DNA of 64,000 nt. Origin: Roseovarius sp. (GTDB lineage Bacteria; Pseudomonadota; Alphaproteobacteria; Rhodobacterales; Rhodobacteraceae). A model generated the notes under the pieces. It was not told the DNA's origin, did not search any database, and saw only the letters and a program-made list of their open reading frames with translations. Positions 33,993 through 42,138 of this stretch are shown here, in pieces. A program made the position numbers and the translations under genes. Every line of letters starts with the position of its first letter. Positions within the stretch are counted from its first letter, which is position 1. The stretch spans positions 87,355-151,354 of the forward strand of contig NZ_JAUCYU010000014.1 in assembly GCF_030373445.1 (NCBI RefSeq), in the 5' to 3' direction.

Positions 33993-34935
33993 GCCGGTCT
34001 ATGCGCTTGCCGGCAAGCGGGTCTACGTGGCCGGGCACCGGGGCATGGTGGGGCAGGCGATCTGCCGCCGGCTGGAGCGGGAGGACTGCACGGTTCTGAC
34101 CGCGGGGCGCAAGGATGCCGACCTGACGCGGCAGGCGGAGGCGGAGGACTGGATGGCGGAGAACAAGCCGGATGCCGTGTTCGTGGCCGCCGCCAAGGTG
34201 GGTGGGATTCTCGCCAATGACTCATTTCCGGCAGACTTCCTTTACGAAAACCTGATGATCGAGGCCAATGTTATCCACGCTTCGCACCGGTCGGGTGTCG
34301 AAAAGCTGATGTTTCTCGGATCGAGCTGTATTTATCCCAAGCTGGCCGAACAGCCCATGCGGGAGGATGCGCTCTTGACCGGGCCGCTGGAGCCGACGAA
34401 CGAGTGGTACGCGATTGCCAAGATCGCCGGCATCAAGCTGTGCCAGGCCTATCGCAAGCAGCACGGGGCGGATTTCATCTCGGCGATGCCGACGAACCTG
34501 TATGGCACGGGCGACAATTACGATCTCGAGACCAGCCATGTTCTGCCGGCGCTGATCCGCAAGATGGTCGAGGCGCGGGACGAGGGACGCGAGGAAGTGG
34601 TGATGTGGGGAACGGGCAGCCCGCTGCGCGAGTTCATGCATGCCGATGACCTTGCGGATGCGCTGGTGTTTTTGATGCAGCATTACTCGGGGCATGAGCA
34701 TGTGAACGTGGGCTCGGGGCAGGAGATTTCGATCCGGCAACTGGGCGAGACGATTGCCGACGCGGCCGGGTATAAAGGTCGGATCGTGCAGGACACGTCG
34801 AAGCCGGACGGGACGCCGCGGAAGCTGATGGATAGCAGCCGTTTGCACGGGCTGGGGTGGCGGCCGGGGATTTCCCTCGACGAGGGGATCGCGCGGTGTG
34901 TCAGGGAATTCGAAGAGATGCGCGCGACCGCGTGA
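33985..34935 (+). CDS. fcl: GDP-L-fucose synthase
   Basis: 316 residues, extended SDR with KRVYVAGHRGMVGQAI, VFVAAAKVGGILAN, the catalytic SSCIYPKLA and YAIAKIAGIKLC, and MPTNLYGTGDNYDLETSHVLPALI. It epimerises and reduces the Gmd product to GDP-L-fucose. ATG 33985 overlaps the gmd stop; the earlier in-frame region belongs to gmd. Followed 12 nt later by a methyltransferase gene. Confidence 0.95.
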   Translation: MAEPVYALAGKRVYVAGHRGMVGQAICRRLEREDCTVLTAGRKDADLTRQAEAEDWMAENKPDAVFVAAAKVGGILANDSFPADFLYENLMIEANVIHASHRSGVEKLMFLGSSCIYPKLAEQPMREDALLTGPLEPTNEWYAIAKIAGIKLCQAYRKQHGADFISAMPTNLYGTGDNYDLETSHVLPALIRKMVEARDEGREEVVMWGTGSPLREFMHADDLADALVFLMQHYSGHEHVNVGSGQEISIRQLGETIADAAGYKGRIVQDTSKPDGTPRKLMDSSRLHGLGWRPGISLDEGIARCVREFEEMRATA

Positions 34936-34947
34936 AGGAGAGATCCG

Positions 34948-35499
34948 ATGGGACAATATGACAAGATCCACCTCGGCTGCGGCGTCAAGCATCTGCCGGG
35001 CTGGTTTCACGTGGATGCGCTGGCGTATGACCATGTCGACCATGTCGGCCGGGTCGAGGATTTGTCGTTCATTCCGGACGGGTCAGTGAAGCTGATCTAT
35101 GCCTGCCACGTGCTCGAGCATTTCGGGCGGAACACCTACAAGGCGGCGCTGGCCGAGTGGTGCCGGGTGCTGGCGCCCGGTGGGGTGCTGCGGCTGGCGG
35201 TGCCGGATTTCGGTGCGGCGGCCAAGCTCTACATGTCCGGCATCCTGCCGCGCGGGATCGAGGATGTGCGCGGGCTGGTGACCGGGGGGCAGCGGGACGA
35301 GTATGATTTCCACGGGATGATTTTCGACGAGGCGTCGTTGGCGGAGGCCTTGAAAGAGGTCGGGTTTTCCGAGACGCGGCTGTGGGATTGGCGGGAGACC
35401 GAGCATTCCCACATGGACGATTATTCGCAGGCCTATTTGCCGCATATGGACAAGGAGAACGGGGTTCTCGTGTCTTTGAATATCGAGGCGGTGAAGTAG
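34948..35499 (+). CDS. Class I SAM-dependent methyltransferase
   Basis: 183 residues. Motif I is KIHLGCGVKHLPGWFHVD, then YACHVLEHFGRNTYKAALAEWCRVLAPGGVLRLAVPDF, the Methyltransf_11 core with acidic loop and motif III. Small stand-alone methyltransferases of this type accompany nucleotide-sugar genes in polysaccharide loci. It lies 12 nt after fcl with an AAGGAGAG site and is likely cotranscribed; the acceptor (sugar or lipid) is unknown. Confidence 0.82.
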   Translation: MGQYDKIHLGCGVKHLPGWFHVDALAYDHVDHVGRVEDLSFIPDGSVKLIYACHVLEHFGRNTYKAALAEWCRVLAPGGVLRLAVPDFGAAAKLYMSGILPRGIEDVRGLVTGGQRDEYDFHGMIFDEASLAEALKEVGFSETRLWDWRETEHSHMDDYSQAYLPHMDKENGVLVSLNIEAVK

Positions 35500-35537
35500 G
35501 GGTTCAGGTGCCCTTCGGGGGTATTGGACCGTGCCCG

Positions 35538-35594
35538 CCCCGGACGTGATCCGGGGTCGCTGGTCGTTCGAGGTCCCGGCTCGGAGGCCGGGAC
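35538..35594. repeat. Paired-hairpin repeat, copy C
   Basis: CCCCGGA-CGTGA-TCCGGGG (35538-35556) followed by GTCCCGGC-TCGGAG-GCCGGGAC (35573-35594). Same two-part arrangement as copy B at 31943-32019; here it lies downstream of the methyltransferase gene. Confidence 0.7.
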
Positions 35595-35633
35595 GGTGGG
35601 ACGTATTGGCGGGCTGATTTCCGGGGAAATGCA

Positions 35634-35674
35634 ACGTCGGTATCACGTCGGTATTTTGTCGGTATTGCGTCGGT
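35634..35674 (+). repeat. 41-nt GTCGGT-core dispersed repeat, copy 2
   Basis: Four perfect GTCGGT cores, 11 nt apart. It differs from copy 1 at one position and from copy 3 (39982-40022) at two, both T/C changes. Confidence 0.88.
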
Positions 35675-35751
35675 GCGGGGTGTTGGGTTTTCGGGGGTGG
35701 TGGGTTTCACCCACCCTACGATTTGCACACGCCCGGAATCGAGCCGAAGGC

Positions 35752-35892
35752 GCCGGGCGAGCGCCGGCCCGTCCCGGCGGGCAGGCGCTTTGGCGGGTGT
35801 TGCGTTACGTTCAGAGGGAAGATGTGCTCGGCGGGATAAAGTGGCAGCCACGGGTGTTGCGGCGCCTCCCCACGGGCCGGCGCTCGCCCGGC
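35752..35892. repeat. 141-bp inverted-repeat-bounded element, copy 2
   Basis: Perfect 21-bp inverted repeats at 35752-35772 and 35872-35892. Reverse-oriented relative to copy 1 at 16766-16905 and sharing a 40-nt identical stretch with it. It encloses the GGCGGGATAAAGTGGCAGCC block (35830-35851), related to 21124-21146. No coding capacity. Confidence 0.72.
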
Positions 35893-35928
35893 TTCGTCAG
35901 AGGCCCCGGGTGGGTCCTGGAGGGTGGG

Positions 35929-36888
35929 TCAGGCCACCCCGGCCCGGAGCGCGTCGTGGATGTGAACGAGGCCGACGAGGTGGTCTTCCGTATCCGTCAC
36001 CAGCAGTACAGTGCGCTTGTTGGCGTTCATGACGCCGAGCGCCTCGACCAGCAGGGCGTCGGGGGCGGTGACGAGGGGGGAGCGGGTGGCGACCTCGCCG
36101 GCGGTGCGGGTCATGAGGCCGTCCATGTTCCGGCGGAGGTCGCCGTCGGTGATGATGCCGGTGAGGCGGCCGCCGGAGACGACCGCCGCGACGCCGAAGC
36201 TTTTATGGGTCATCTCGACCAGCGCCTCGCCCATCGGCGTGTCCTCGGCCACGACGGGCAGTTCGTCGCCCTTGTGCATGACCGCCGAGACCAGCAGGAG
36301 CTGCGCCCCCAGCGTGCCGCCGGGGTGGTAGGCGAGGTAGCTGTCCTTGTCGAAGCCGCGCAGGCGCATGAGCGCCACGGCGAGCGCGTCGCCCAAGGCC
36401 AGCGTGCAGGTGGTCGAGGTGGTGGGGGCCATGCCGATGGCGCAGGCCTCGGGCGCGTCGGGGAGGGGGAGGACGTGGTCGGCCTGACGCCCGAGCGTGC
36501 TGTCGGGTTTCTTGGTGATGGCGATCATCGGGATGGCGAAGCGGCGGGTGTGGCCGATGATGTCGGCCAGTTCGCGCGTCTCGCCGGAGTTGGAGATCAG
36601 GATCACCGCGTCGGCGCTGGTGATCATGCCCATGTCGCCGTGGCTGGCCTCGCCCGGGTGGACGTATTGGGCGGGCGTGCCGGTGCTGGCCATGGTGGCG
36701 GCGATCTTGGCGGCGATATGGCCCGACTTGCCCATGCCCGAGACGATCACCCGGCCGGGCACGTTCAGCAGCAGCTCGGCGACGGTGTCGAAGCTGTCGG
36801 GCATCTCGTCGCGCAGGCGGGCGAGCGCCGCGCCCTCGATCTCGAGCACGTCGCGGGCAATGTCGGTGGGGCGGGGGGAGGAGGTCAT
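35929..36888 (-). CDS. kpsF: D-arabinose 5-phosphate isomerase KpsF/GutQ
   Basis: 319 residues: an N-terminal SIS domain (RVIVSGMGKSGHIAAKIAATMASTGTPA, HGDMGMITSADAVILISNSGETREL, and the conserved TTSTTCTLALGDALAVALM) followed by two CBS domains (from ~205). It converts ribulose 5-phosphate to arabinose 5-phosphate, the first step to Kdo. Close to gmd/fcl, which suits a surface polysaccharide region. Single gene, divergent from the MFS gene. Confidence 0.93.
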   Translation of the reverse strand: MTSSPRPTDIARDVLEIEGAALARLRDEMPDSFDTVAELLLNVPGRVIVSGMGKSGHIAAKIAATMASTGTPAQYVHPGEASHGDMGMITSADAVILISNSGETRELADIIGHTRRFAIPMIAITKKPDSTLGRQADHVLPLPDAPEACAIGMAPTTSTTCTLALGDALAVALMRLRGFDKDSYLAYHPGGTLGAQLLLVSAVMHKGDELPVVAEDTPMGEALVEMTHKSFGVAAVVSGGRLTGIITDGDLRRNMDGLMTRTAGEVATRSPLVTAPDALLVEALGVMNANKRTVLLVTDTEDHLVGLVHIHDALRAGVA

Positions 36889-37004
36889 CTTGCCGGCTCC
36901 GGAGCGTTGCTTGTGGCGCAGCCATACCGTGCTGTCGCGTCGAGGCCAAGCCCCGCCGGTTTTCGCGCTGGCGCATCGCCGGGCGCGCGACTAACGTCGC
37001 GGCC

Positions 37005-38225
37005 ATGACAGGCCCTGATGTTCTCGACAGCCGGTATTCGTGGTTCCGCCTTGCCGTTTCGCTTCTGATCGCGACGGTGGGGAACGTGGGCATCTGGGTG
37101 ATCGTGATGGTCATGCCGGCGATCCAGGCCGAGTTCGGCATCGACCGGGGCGAGGCATCGTTTCCCTACACGATGACGATGATCGGCTATGCGCTGGGCA
37201 ATTTCGCGGTGGGGCGGATCATCGACCGGTTCGGGGTGACCGCGGCGCTGAGCCTGTCGGCGGTGATCATCGCGGGCGGCATGGGGCTGGCGGCGATCAG
37301 CCCGTCGGTGCTGTTGCTGGCGGGGCTGCAGCTTGTGATCGGGTTCGGCACGGGGGCCAGTTTCGGCCCGCTGATGACGGATGTGTCGATGTGGTTCTTG
37401 AAGCGGCGGGGGATCGCGGTGGCGATCACGGCCTGCGGCAATTACCTGTCGGGCGCCGTGTGGCCGCTGATGCTGGCCGGGGTGCTGGAGGCGGACGGGT
37501 GGCGGGCGGTTTACGTGTGGCTGGCGGTGATCACGGTGGTGACGATGGTGCCGCTGTCGTTCCTGTTGCGCCGGCGGGTGCCGCTGGAGGCGACGGCGCG
37601 GTCGGACGCGATTTCCAGCCTGCGGGCGAAGGCGGCGGGGTTCTCGCCCCGGACGCTGATGCTGATGCTGGGGCTGGCGGGGATCGGGTGCTGCGTGGCG
37701 ATGTCGATGCCGCAGGTGCATATCGTGAGCCTGTGCACCGACCTGGGCTATGGCCCGGCGGTGGGCGGGCAGATGCTGGCGCTGATGCTGTTGGGCGGGG
37801 CGGCGTCGCGGCTGGTGTTCGGGTTCGTGGCGGACTGGCTGGGCGGGGTGAAGACGCTGTTGATCGGGTCGTCGCTGCAATGCCTGGCGCTGTTTCTGTA
37901 TTTGCCGACCGGGGGGCTGACCTCGCTTTACGTGGTGAGCGCGGTATTCGGGCTGTCGCAGGGCGGGATCGTGCCGAGCTATGCGCTGGTGGTGCGGGAA
38001 TACATGCCGAGCGTCGAGGCCGGGCGGCGCGTGGGGTTCGTGATCATGGCGACGATCATGGGCATGGCACTGGGCGGGTGGATGTCGGGGTGGATTTACG
38101 ATGTCACCGGGAGCTACCAGATGGCGTTCGTGAACGGGATCGTCTGGAATTTCCTGAACATGGGGATCATGGTGCTGATCCTGCTGCGGACGCGGCCGCG
38201 GAAGGCCGTCGCCGTGGCGGCCTGA
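37005..38225 (+). CDS. MFS transporter (OFA/monocarboxylate type)
   Basis: 406 residues with 12 predicted membrane helices in two bundles. N-terminal helix has a GNVGIWVIVMVMPAIQAEFGIDRGEASFPYTMTMIGYALG layout (quoted here only as its first part), then GRIIDRFG as the loop 2-3 motif, and C-terminal ASRLVFGFVADWLGG. The pattern is closest to the oxalate:formate/monocarboxylate antiporter group of MFS. Substrate unknown. It starts 116 nt from kpsF in the opposite direction. Confidence 0.8.
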   Translation: MTGPDVLDSRYSWFRLAVSLLIATVGNVGIWVIVMVMPAIQAEFGIDRGEASFPYTMTMIGYALGNFAVGRIIDRFGVTAALSLSAVIIAGGMGLAAISPSVLLLAGLQLVIGFGTGASFGPLMTDVSMWFLKRRGIAVAITACGNYLSGAVWPLMLAGVLEADGWRAVYVWLAVITVVTMVPLSFLLRRRVPLEATARSDAISSLRAKAAGFSPRTLMLMLGLAGIGCCVAMSMPQVHIVSLCTDLGYGPAVGGQMLALMLLGGAASRLVFGFVADWLGGVKTLLIGSSLQCLALFLYLPTGGLTSLYVVSAVFGLSQGGIVPSYALVVREYMPSVEAGRRVGFVIMATIMGMALGGWMSGWIYDVTGSYQMAFVNGIVWNFLNMGIMVLILLRTRPRKAVAVAA

Positions 38226-38261
38226 GGGCGCTGCTCGTCAGCCCTTGCGGGCGGCCTCGCG

Positions 38262-39176
38262 TCAGTCTTCGTGGACGATGCGGATGTGTTTCTCGCCGCG
38301 GGCCTCGGCCAGCGCCATCTGTTTCTGGCGTTCCCGGAAGCGTTGCTTGTCGTCTTCCGTGGTCTCGGCAAAGCACTGGTGGCAGGAGACGCCGTGTTCG
38401 TATTCGGGGCGGTCGCGGTCGGCGGGCAGGATCGGGCGGCGGCAGGCGAAGCAGAGCTGGTGCGGGCCTTCCCGTAGCCCGTGGCCCACGGAGACGCGGT
38501 TGTCGAAGACGAAGCATTCGCCGTTCCAGGTGGATTGATCCTCGGGCACCTCTTCGAGGTATTTCAGGATGCCGCCCTTGAGGTGGTAGACGTCTTCCAC
38601 GCCCTGGCCCAGCAGGAAATTGGTGGATTTCTCGCAGCGGATGCCGCCGGTGCAGAACATGGCGATGCGCTTGTTGTGGAAACGGTGCTTGTTGGCCTCC
38701 CACCAGGCGGGGAAGTCGCGGAAGCTGGCGGTCTGGGGGTCGATGGCGCCGTCGAAGGTTCCGATGGCGACCTCGTAGTCGTTTCTTGTGTCGATCACGG
38801 CCACGTCGGGCGACTGGATGAGGGCGTTCCAGTCCTGCGGGTCGACGTAATGGCCGACGCGGGCCTGCGGGTCGACATCCGGCTGGCCCATGGTGACGAT
38901 CTCCTTCTTGAGCCGCACCTTGAGGCGGCGGAAGGGCTGGTGGTCGCTGGTGCTTTCCTTCCAGTCGAGATCGGCACAGCCGGGCAGGGCGCGGATATGG
39001 GCGAGCACCGCGTCGATGCCGGCGCGGGGGCCGGCGATGGTGCCGTTGATGCCCTCCTGGGCCAGCAGGAGCGAGCCGGAGATCTTTTCCCGCTCGCAGA
39101 GCGCCAGCAGCGGCGCCTGGATGGCGGCCGGGTCGGGGAAGCGGGTGAAGTGGTAGAGGGCGGCGATGGTGTACAT
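38262..39176 (-). CDS. trhO: tRNA uridine 5-oxyacetate-pathway hydroxylase TrhO (rhodanese domain)
   Basis: 304 residues. N-terminal acylphosphatase-like domain (LYHFTRFPDPAAIQAPLL, EGINGTIAG), a rhodanese domain with VAVIDTRNDYEVAIGTF and the active-site loop FCTGGIRCEKSTN (Cys175), then a C-terminal part with paired cysteines CFACRRP and CHQCF that may bind Zn. TrhO hydroxylates U34 of some tRNAs. The ATG is chosen at 39176 (MYTIAALYHF). Convergent with the MFS gene. Confidence 0.92.
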   Translation of the reverse strand: MYTIAALYHFTRFPDPAAIQAPLLALCEREKISGSLLLAQEGINGTIAGPRAGIDAVLAHIRALPGCADLDWKESTSDHQPFRRLKVRLKKEIVTMGQPDVDPQARVGHYVDPQDWNALIQSPDVAVIDTRNDYEVAIGTFDGAIDPQTASFRDFPAWWEANKHRFHNKRIAMFCTGGIRCEKSTNFLLGQGVEDVYHLKGGILKYLEEVPEDQSTWNGECFVFDNRVSVGHGLREGPHQLCFACRRPILPADRDRPEYEHGVSCHQCFAETTEDDKQRFRERQKQMALAEARGEKHIRIVHED

Positions 39177-39231
39177 GGGCCGTTCCTCTAGCCCCTTGCC
39201 CGGGGCCGGGCAAGGGGCCGGAATGCCGCGC

Positions 39232-39780
39232 TCAGCCCCGGATGCGGTTGGCGAGGCGCGAGAGGTTGTCGGCGATGAACTCCTTGGTGTCGTCATGGGT
39301 GAGCTTGCCGTCGTTGATCTTGTCGTTCGACTTGCTGACCGCGATCTCGAAGCCCGGCACGATCTCGGCGTTGATGACCGAGAGCATCTTGCGCAGGTCG
39401 TATTGCGCGGTGAGCCCGCCGGTGGCGCTGGGCGACTGGGTGATGATCAGGACGGGTTTGCCGGCGAAGGGGGTGTTTGGCTCCTTCGACATCCAGTCGA
39501 TCACGTTCTTCAGCACGCCCGAGGTGCCGCGGTTGTATTCCGGCGAGGAGATGACCACCGCGTCGGCGCCCTCGATGGCCTGGGCGAGGTCCTGCACCTG
39601 CGCGGGGGAGCTTCCGTTGGTCTTGAGGTCCTCGTTGTAGAGCGGGATGTCGTGGATGTCCTGCGGGACGACGGTGACGCCTTCCGGCACCAGTTCGTGC
39701 AGGCTGTCGGCGATCTTGGTCGAGAAGCTTTCCTTGCGCAGCGAGCCGCTGATCACGGCGAAGGTGAGGGCTTTGGCCAT
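39232..39780 (-). CDS. NAD(P)H-dependent FMN reductase
   Basis: 182 residues, flavodoxin-like: phosphate-binding loop SGSLRKESFSTKIA and the SPEYNRGTSGVLKNVIDWMS block, characteristic of the ArsH/ChrR/NADPH_dep_FMN_red family. Enzymes reduce quinones, chromate or azo dyes using bound FMN, with stress-protective roles. ATG 39780 is 63 nt inside the longest frame and starts the conserved MAKALTFAVISGS. Its neighbours give no further hint. Confidence 0.88.
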   Translation of the reverse strand: MAKALTFAVISGSLRKESFSTKIADSLHELVPEGVTVVPQDIHDIPLYNEDLKTNGSSPAQVQDLAQAIEGADAVVISSPEYNRGTSGVLKNVIDWMSKEPNTPFAGKPVLIITQSPSATGGLTAQYDLRKMLSVINAEIVPGFEIAVSKSNDKINDGKLTHDDTKEFIADNLSRLANRIRG

Positions 39781-40145
39781 GGGGGTGTCCTTTGTCCTGT
39801 AGCGGGTTTGGTACGGTAACGCGCCGCGGCGCAGAAAGTTCACCGGGACGTGGCGGGAGCCATGGGGTGGCCGGGCCCGTGGAGGAGGCGGCGGAGGTCT
39901 ACGAGAAACGTGGGCTGTTCCGGACGCGGTATTGAGGGGCGGCGATTCGTTGGTTAACGGCGTTGTTTCGAAGGGATTTCGACGTCGGTATCACGTCGGT
40001 ATTTCGTCGGTATCGCGTCGGTTCCGGGGTCTTTTACGGCGGGAATTGATGTATCGCCCCGCGCGCAACACGCGAGATGTGGGGGGCGGCGCAACACCCA
40101 CGGCGGCAGGCCTGCCCGACCGTCAATGCAGGACGGCAGCGTGGG
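39781..40145. other. Gene-free gap with repeat and possible gene remnant
   Basis: Contains a 41-nt GTCGGT-core repeat (39982-40022). About 39849-39936 reads in one plus-strand frame as a charged C-terminus-like peptide ending VYEKRGLFRTRY before a TGA, with no start codon or ribosome site; it may be the tail of a lost gene. Nothing else is recognised. The TetR gene ends at 40146. Confidence 0.4.
39982..40022 (+). repeat. 41-nt GTCGGT-core dispersed repeat, copy 3
   Basis: Four GTCGGT cores at 11-nt spacing; two T-to-C differences from copy 2, both in the spacers between cores, so the cores are the conserved part. Confidence 0.88.
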
Positions 40146-40727
40146 TCAGAGCGTTCGGTCGAGCATCGCATCGACCATGAAACCGACCACGTCCCGGGCC
40201 TGGGCCGGGGACGCGCCGGCGACATCGATCAACGCGATCAAGGCTTCCATTCCGGTCGAGGCCGACAGGGCGCAGACGAGCGTTTCCTTCTGGTCGTCAC
40301 TCAGCCCGGTGTCATGTTCCGAGAGCGCACGGTGAAACATGGCGACGCGGCGACCGCCCCGCGCGGCCACCCTGCTTTCGGCGGACCATGCGCGCATCGA
40401 CGCGGCGAGGAACTGCCGGAACTCGGGTTCGTTCTCGAGCGCGAGATCGAGGAAGTACAGGCAGATCGCCTTGAGCTTGCCGTGCAGGTCCGGGGCGCCG
40501 CTGATGACGGCGTCGTAAGGCTTCACCGCGATGTCGAGAACAGCTTCTGCCACAAGGAGGTCGGCGTCGGAAAAATACCGGTAGCTGGTGGCCTTGGAGA
40601 TGCCGGTTTCGGCAGCGGCCGCGGCGACGGTTACGGGTTTGCCGTCCGAAAGCAGTTTGCGGGCCCCGTCGAGAATGGCCTGTCGCGTGCGCGCGCGCTG
40701 TGCGGATCGGCCTTTGGTCTTGGGCAT
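40146..40727 (-). CDS. TetR-family regulator
   Basis: 193 residues. The N-terminal helix-turn-helix (about residues 10-57) contains RQAILDGARKLL and the AAAAAETGISKATSYRYFSDADLLVAEAV recognition region (first part quoted); the C-terminal ligand domain is not assigned to a class. Divergent from a cupin gene across 95 nt holding two tandem 16-bp dyads, which makes autorepression and repression of the cupin gene likely. Ligand unknown. Confidence 0.9.
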   Translation of the reverse strand: MPKTKGRSAQRARTRQAILDGARKLLSDGKPVTVAAAAAETGISKATSYRYFSDADLLVAEAVLDIAVKPYDAVISGAPDLHGKLKAICLYFLDLALENEPEFRQFLAASMRAWSAESRVAARGGRRVAMFHRALSEHDTGLSDDQKETLVCALSASTGMEALIALIDVAGASPAQARDVVGFMVDAMLDRTL

Positions 40728-40752
40728 CGCGGAATCCGTAGCTTGAAGTTCG

Positions 40753-40787
40753 TGAGACTATTGTCTTATTGTGAGACATATGTATCA
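40753..40787. promoter_or_regulatory. Two tandem TetR operator candidates
   Basis: Two 16-bp dyads of the form TGAGAC-N4-GTMTYA: TGAGAC..GTCTTA (40753-40768) and TGAGAC..GTATCA (40772-40787), start-to-start 19 bp. Each half-site pair has one mismatch. They occupy the centre of the AT-rich region between the divergent TetR and cupin genes. Confidence 0.65.
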
Positions 40788-40822
40788 TTAATCGGGTATC
40801 GCTGCAAATAAGGATTGTCGAC

Positions 40823-41278
40823 ATGGCACCGCTACCGCGCACCTATGATGTCTTGAATATTCTGCTGAAGTTCCATGCCTTTCCGGAAGAGACGGACGGG
40901 AAGTACTGTCTCGTCGAGTGTCTCGTGCCCGTCGGGGCCGGTGCGCCGCCCAACCATCATGCCGGCGAGACGGAGGGGTTCTTCATCCTTGACGGGCAGG
41001 TTGCCTTCAACATCGGCGGAACGGACAGGATCGCGGGAGCCGGTGAATTTGTCGCGGTGCCCGACGGTGAGACCCACGCGTTCCAGGCCATTGGCGAGGG
41101 CCCGGCGCGGCTGCTCATCCTGAATGCCCCCGGGCATATGCACAAAGCCTTCTTTACCGGCATCGGCAGGCCGCTTCCGGAGGACCAGACGACATTGCCA
41201 ACGCCGTCGGAGCCGGATTTGGGTGTGGTTCTGAAGGTTGCGGAACAGGCGGGCATGACGATCTCGGCCCCGCAATAA
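40823..41278 (+). CDS. Cupin-domain protein
   Basis: 151 residues with a single cupin barrel: motif 1 is the GAGAPPNHHAGETEGFFILDG region (metal-binding His-His-Glu), motif 2 lies around PDGETHAFQAIGEGPARLL. Small cupins of this type include dioxygenases, isomerases and sugar or quercetin-type enzymes; no substrate can be assigned. Controlled, it seems, by the divergent TetR protein. Confidence 0.82.
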   Translation: MAPLPRTYDVLNILLKFHAFPEETDGKYCLVECLVPVGAGAPPNHHAGETEGFFILDGQVAFNIGGTDRIAGAGEFVAVPDGETHAFQAIGEGPARLLILNAPGHMHKAFFTGIGRPLPEDQTTLPTPSEPDLGVVLKVAEQAGMTISAPQ

Positions 41279-41541
41279 TCATCCGCTTGGGCAAAGCGGA
41301 GGGAAATTCGCCTCGCAGCATCGGTCAGTCCGGGGTCGGATCGGTCGTTGAGCCCTTGTCCGGGGTCACTCTTGTGCACCCGGACATGCAGATGGGCGGC
41401 GGCCGGGGCCGCCTTTGTGCCCGTCTGCCGGCACATGCGCCTCGGGCGAGGCCGGGATCGTCGGCCGTGTCGTTGGCGGCGGGGCGACGTTGACGGGGGG
41501 CGCCGGCCCGCTTAGGTCTTTGGGAAACGGAGGATGGCCCG

Positions 41542-42138
41542 ATGACCGAAGCGCTGATCGTGATCGACATGCAGTATGATTTCTGCCCCGGCGGTGCGCT
41601 GGCGGTGGAAGGGGGCGACGAGATCGTGCCCGGGATCAACGCGCTGATCGACGAGTTTCCGGCGGTGATCCTGACGCAGGACTGGCACCCGGCGGGGCAT
41701 TCCTCCTTCGCGTCAAGCTACAAGGACAAGGCGCCGTTCGAGACGGTCGAGATGTCCTATGGCACGCAGGTCCTGTGGCCCGATCATTGTATCCAGGGCA
41801 GCGACGGGGCGGCGTTCCATGCGGACCTGGACACCGACAGTGCCGACATGATCGTGCGCAAGGGGTTCAACCCGTCGATCGACAGCTACTCGGCCTTCTT
41901 CGAGAACGATCACGAAACGCCCACGGGCCTGCATGGCTATCTGCAGACGCGGGGGATCGAACAGCTGACCATGGTGGGGCTGGCCACGGATTTCTGCGTG
42001 AACTTCTCGGCCGTGGATGCGGCGAAGCTGGGCTATGACGTGACGGTTCTGACCGAGCTGTGCCGGGGGATCGACCTTGACGGGTCGCTTGCCGCGGCGC
42101 TGGAAGGGATGAAGGGCGCGGGCGTCAAGGTGGTCTGA
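41542..42138 (+). CDS. pncA: Nicotinamidase
   Basis: 198 residues; catalytic Asp9 (ALIVIDMQYDF), metal site D47-x-H49-x3-H53 (QDWHPAGHSSF), Lys in MIVRKGFNPSIDSYSAF and nucleophile Cys in LATDFCVNFSAVDA. Converts nicotinamide to nicotinate for NAD salvage. The MTEALIVIDMQYDFCPGGAL start is well conserved. The next gene begins at the base right after its stop. Confidence 0.94.
   Translation: MTEALIVIDMQYDFCPGGALAVEGGDEIVPGINALIDEFPAVILTQDWHPAGHSSFASSYKDKAPFETVEMSYGTQVLWPDHCIQGSDGAAFHADLDTDSADMIVRKGFNPSIDSYSAFFENDHETPTGLHGYLQTRGIEQLTMVGLATDFCVNFSAVDAAKLGYDVTVLTELCRGIDLDGSLAAALEGMKGAGVKVV

Larger units (their letters stand above)
35500..35928. repeat. Gene-free gap made of dispersed repeat elements
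   Basis: No credible gene. It contains a paired hairpin (35538-35594), a 41-nt GTCGGT-core repeat (35634-35674), a GGTGGGT-TTC-ACCCACC hairpin (35699-35715) and a 141-bp element with perfect 21-bp inverted ends (35752-35892). The block order parallels that at 16.6-17.0 kb, with the inverted-repeat element reversed. Confidence 0.8.

Noticed and set aside
36889..37004. Possible riboswitch between kpsF and the MFS gene
   Set aside because: The 116-nt gap shows no conserved riboswitch core or strong extended structure.
41287..41493. 68-residue plus-strand ORF between cupin and pncA
   Set aside because: Arg/Ala/Gly-rich, without ribosome site or recognisable features; probably non-coding.
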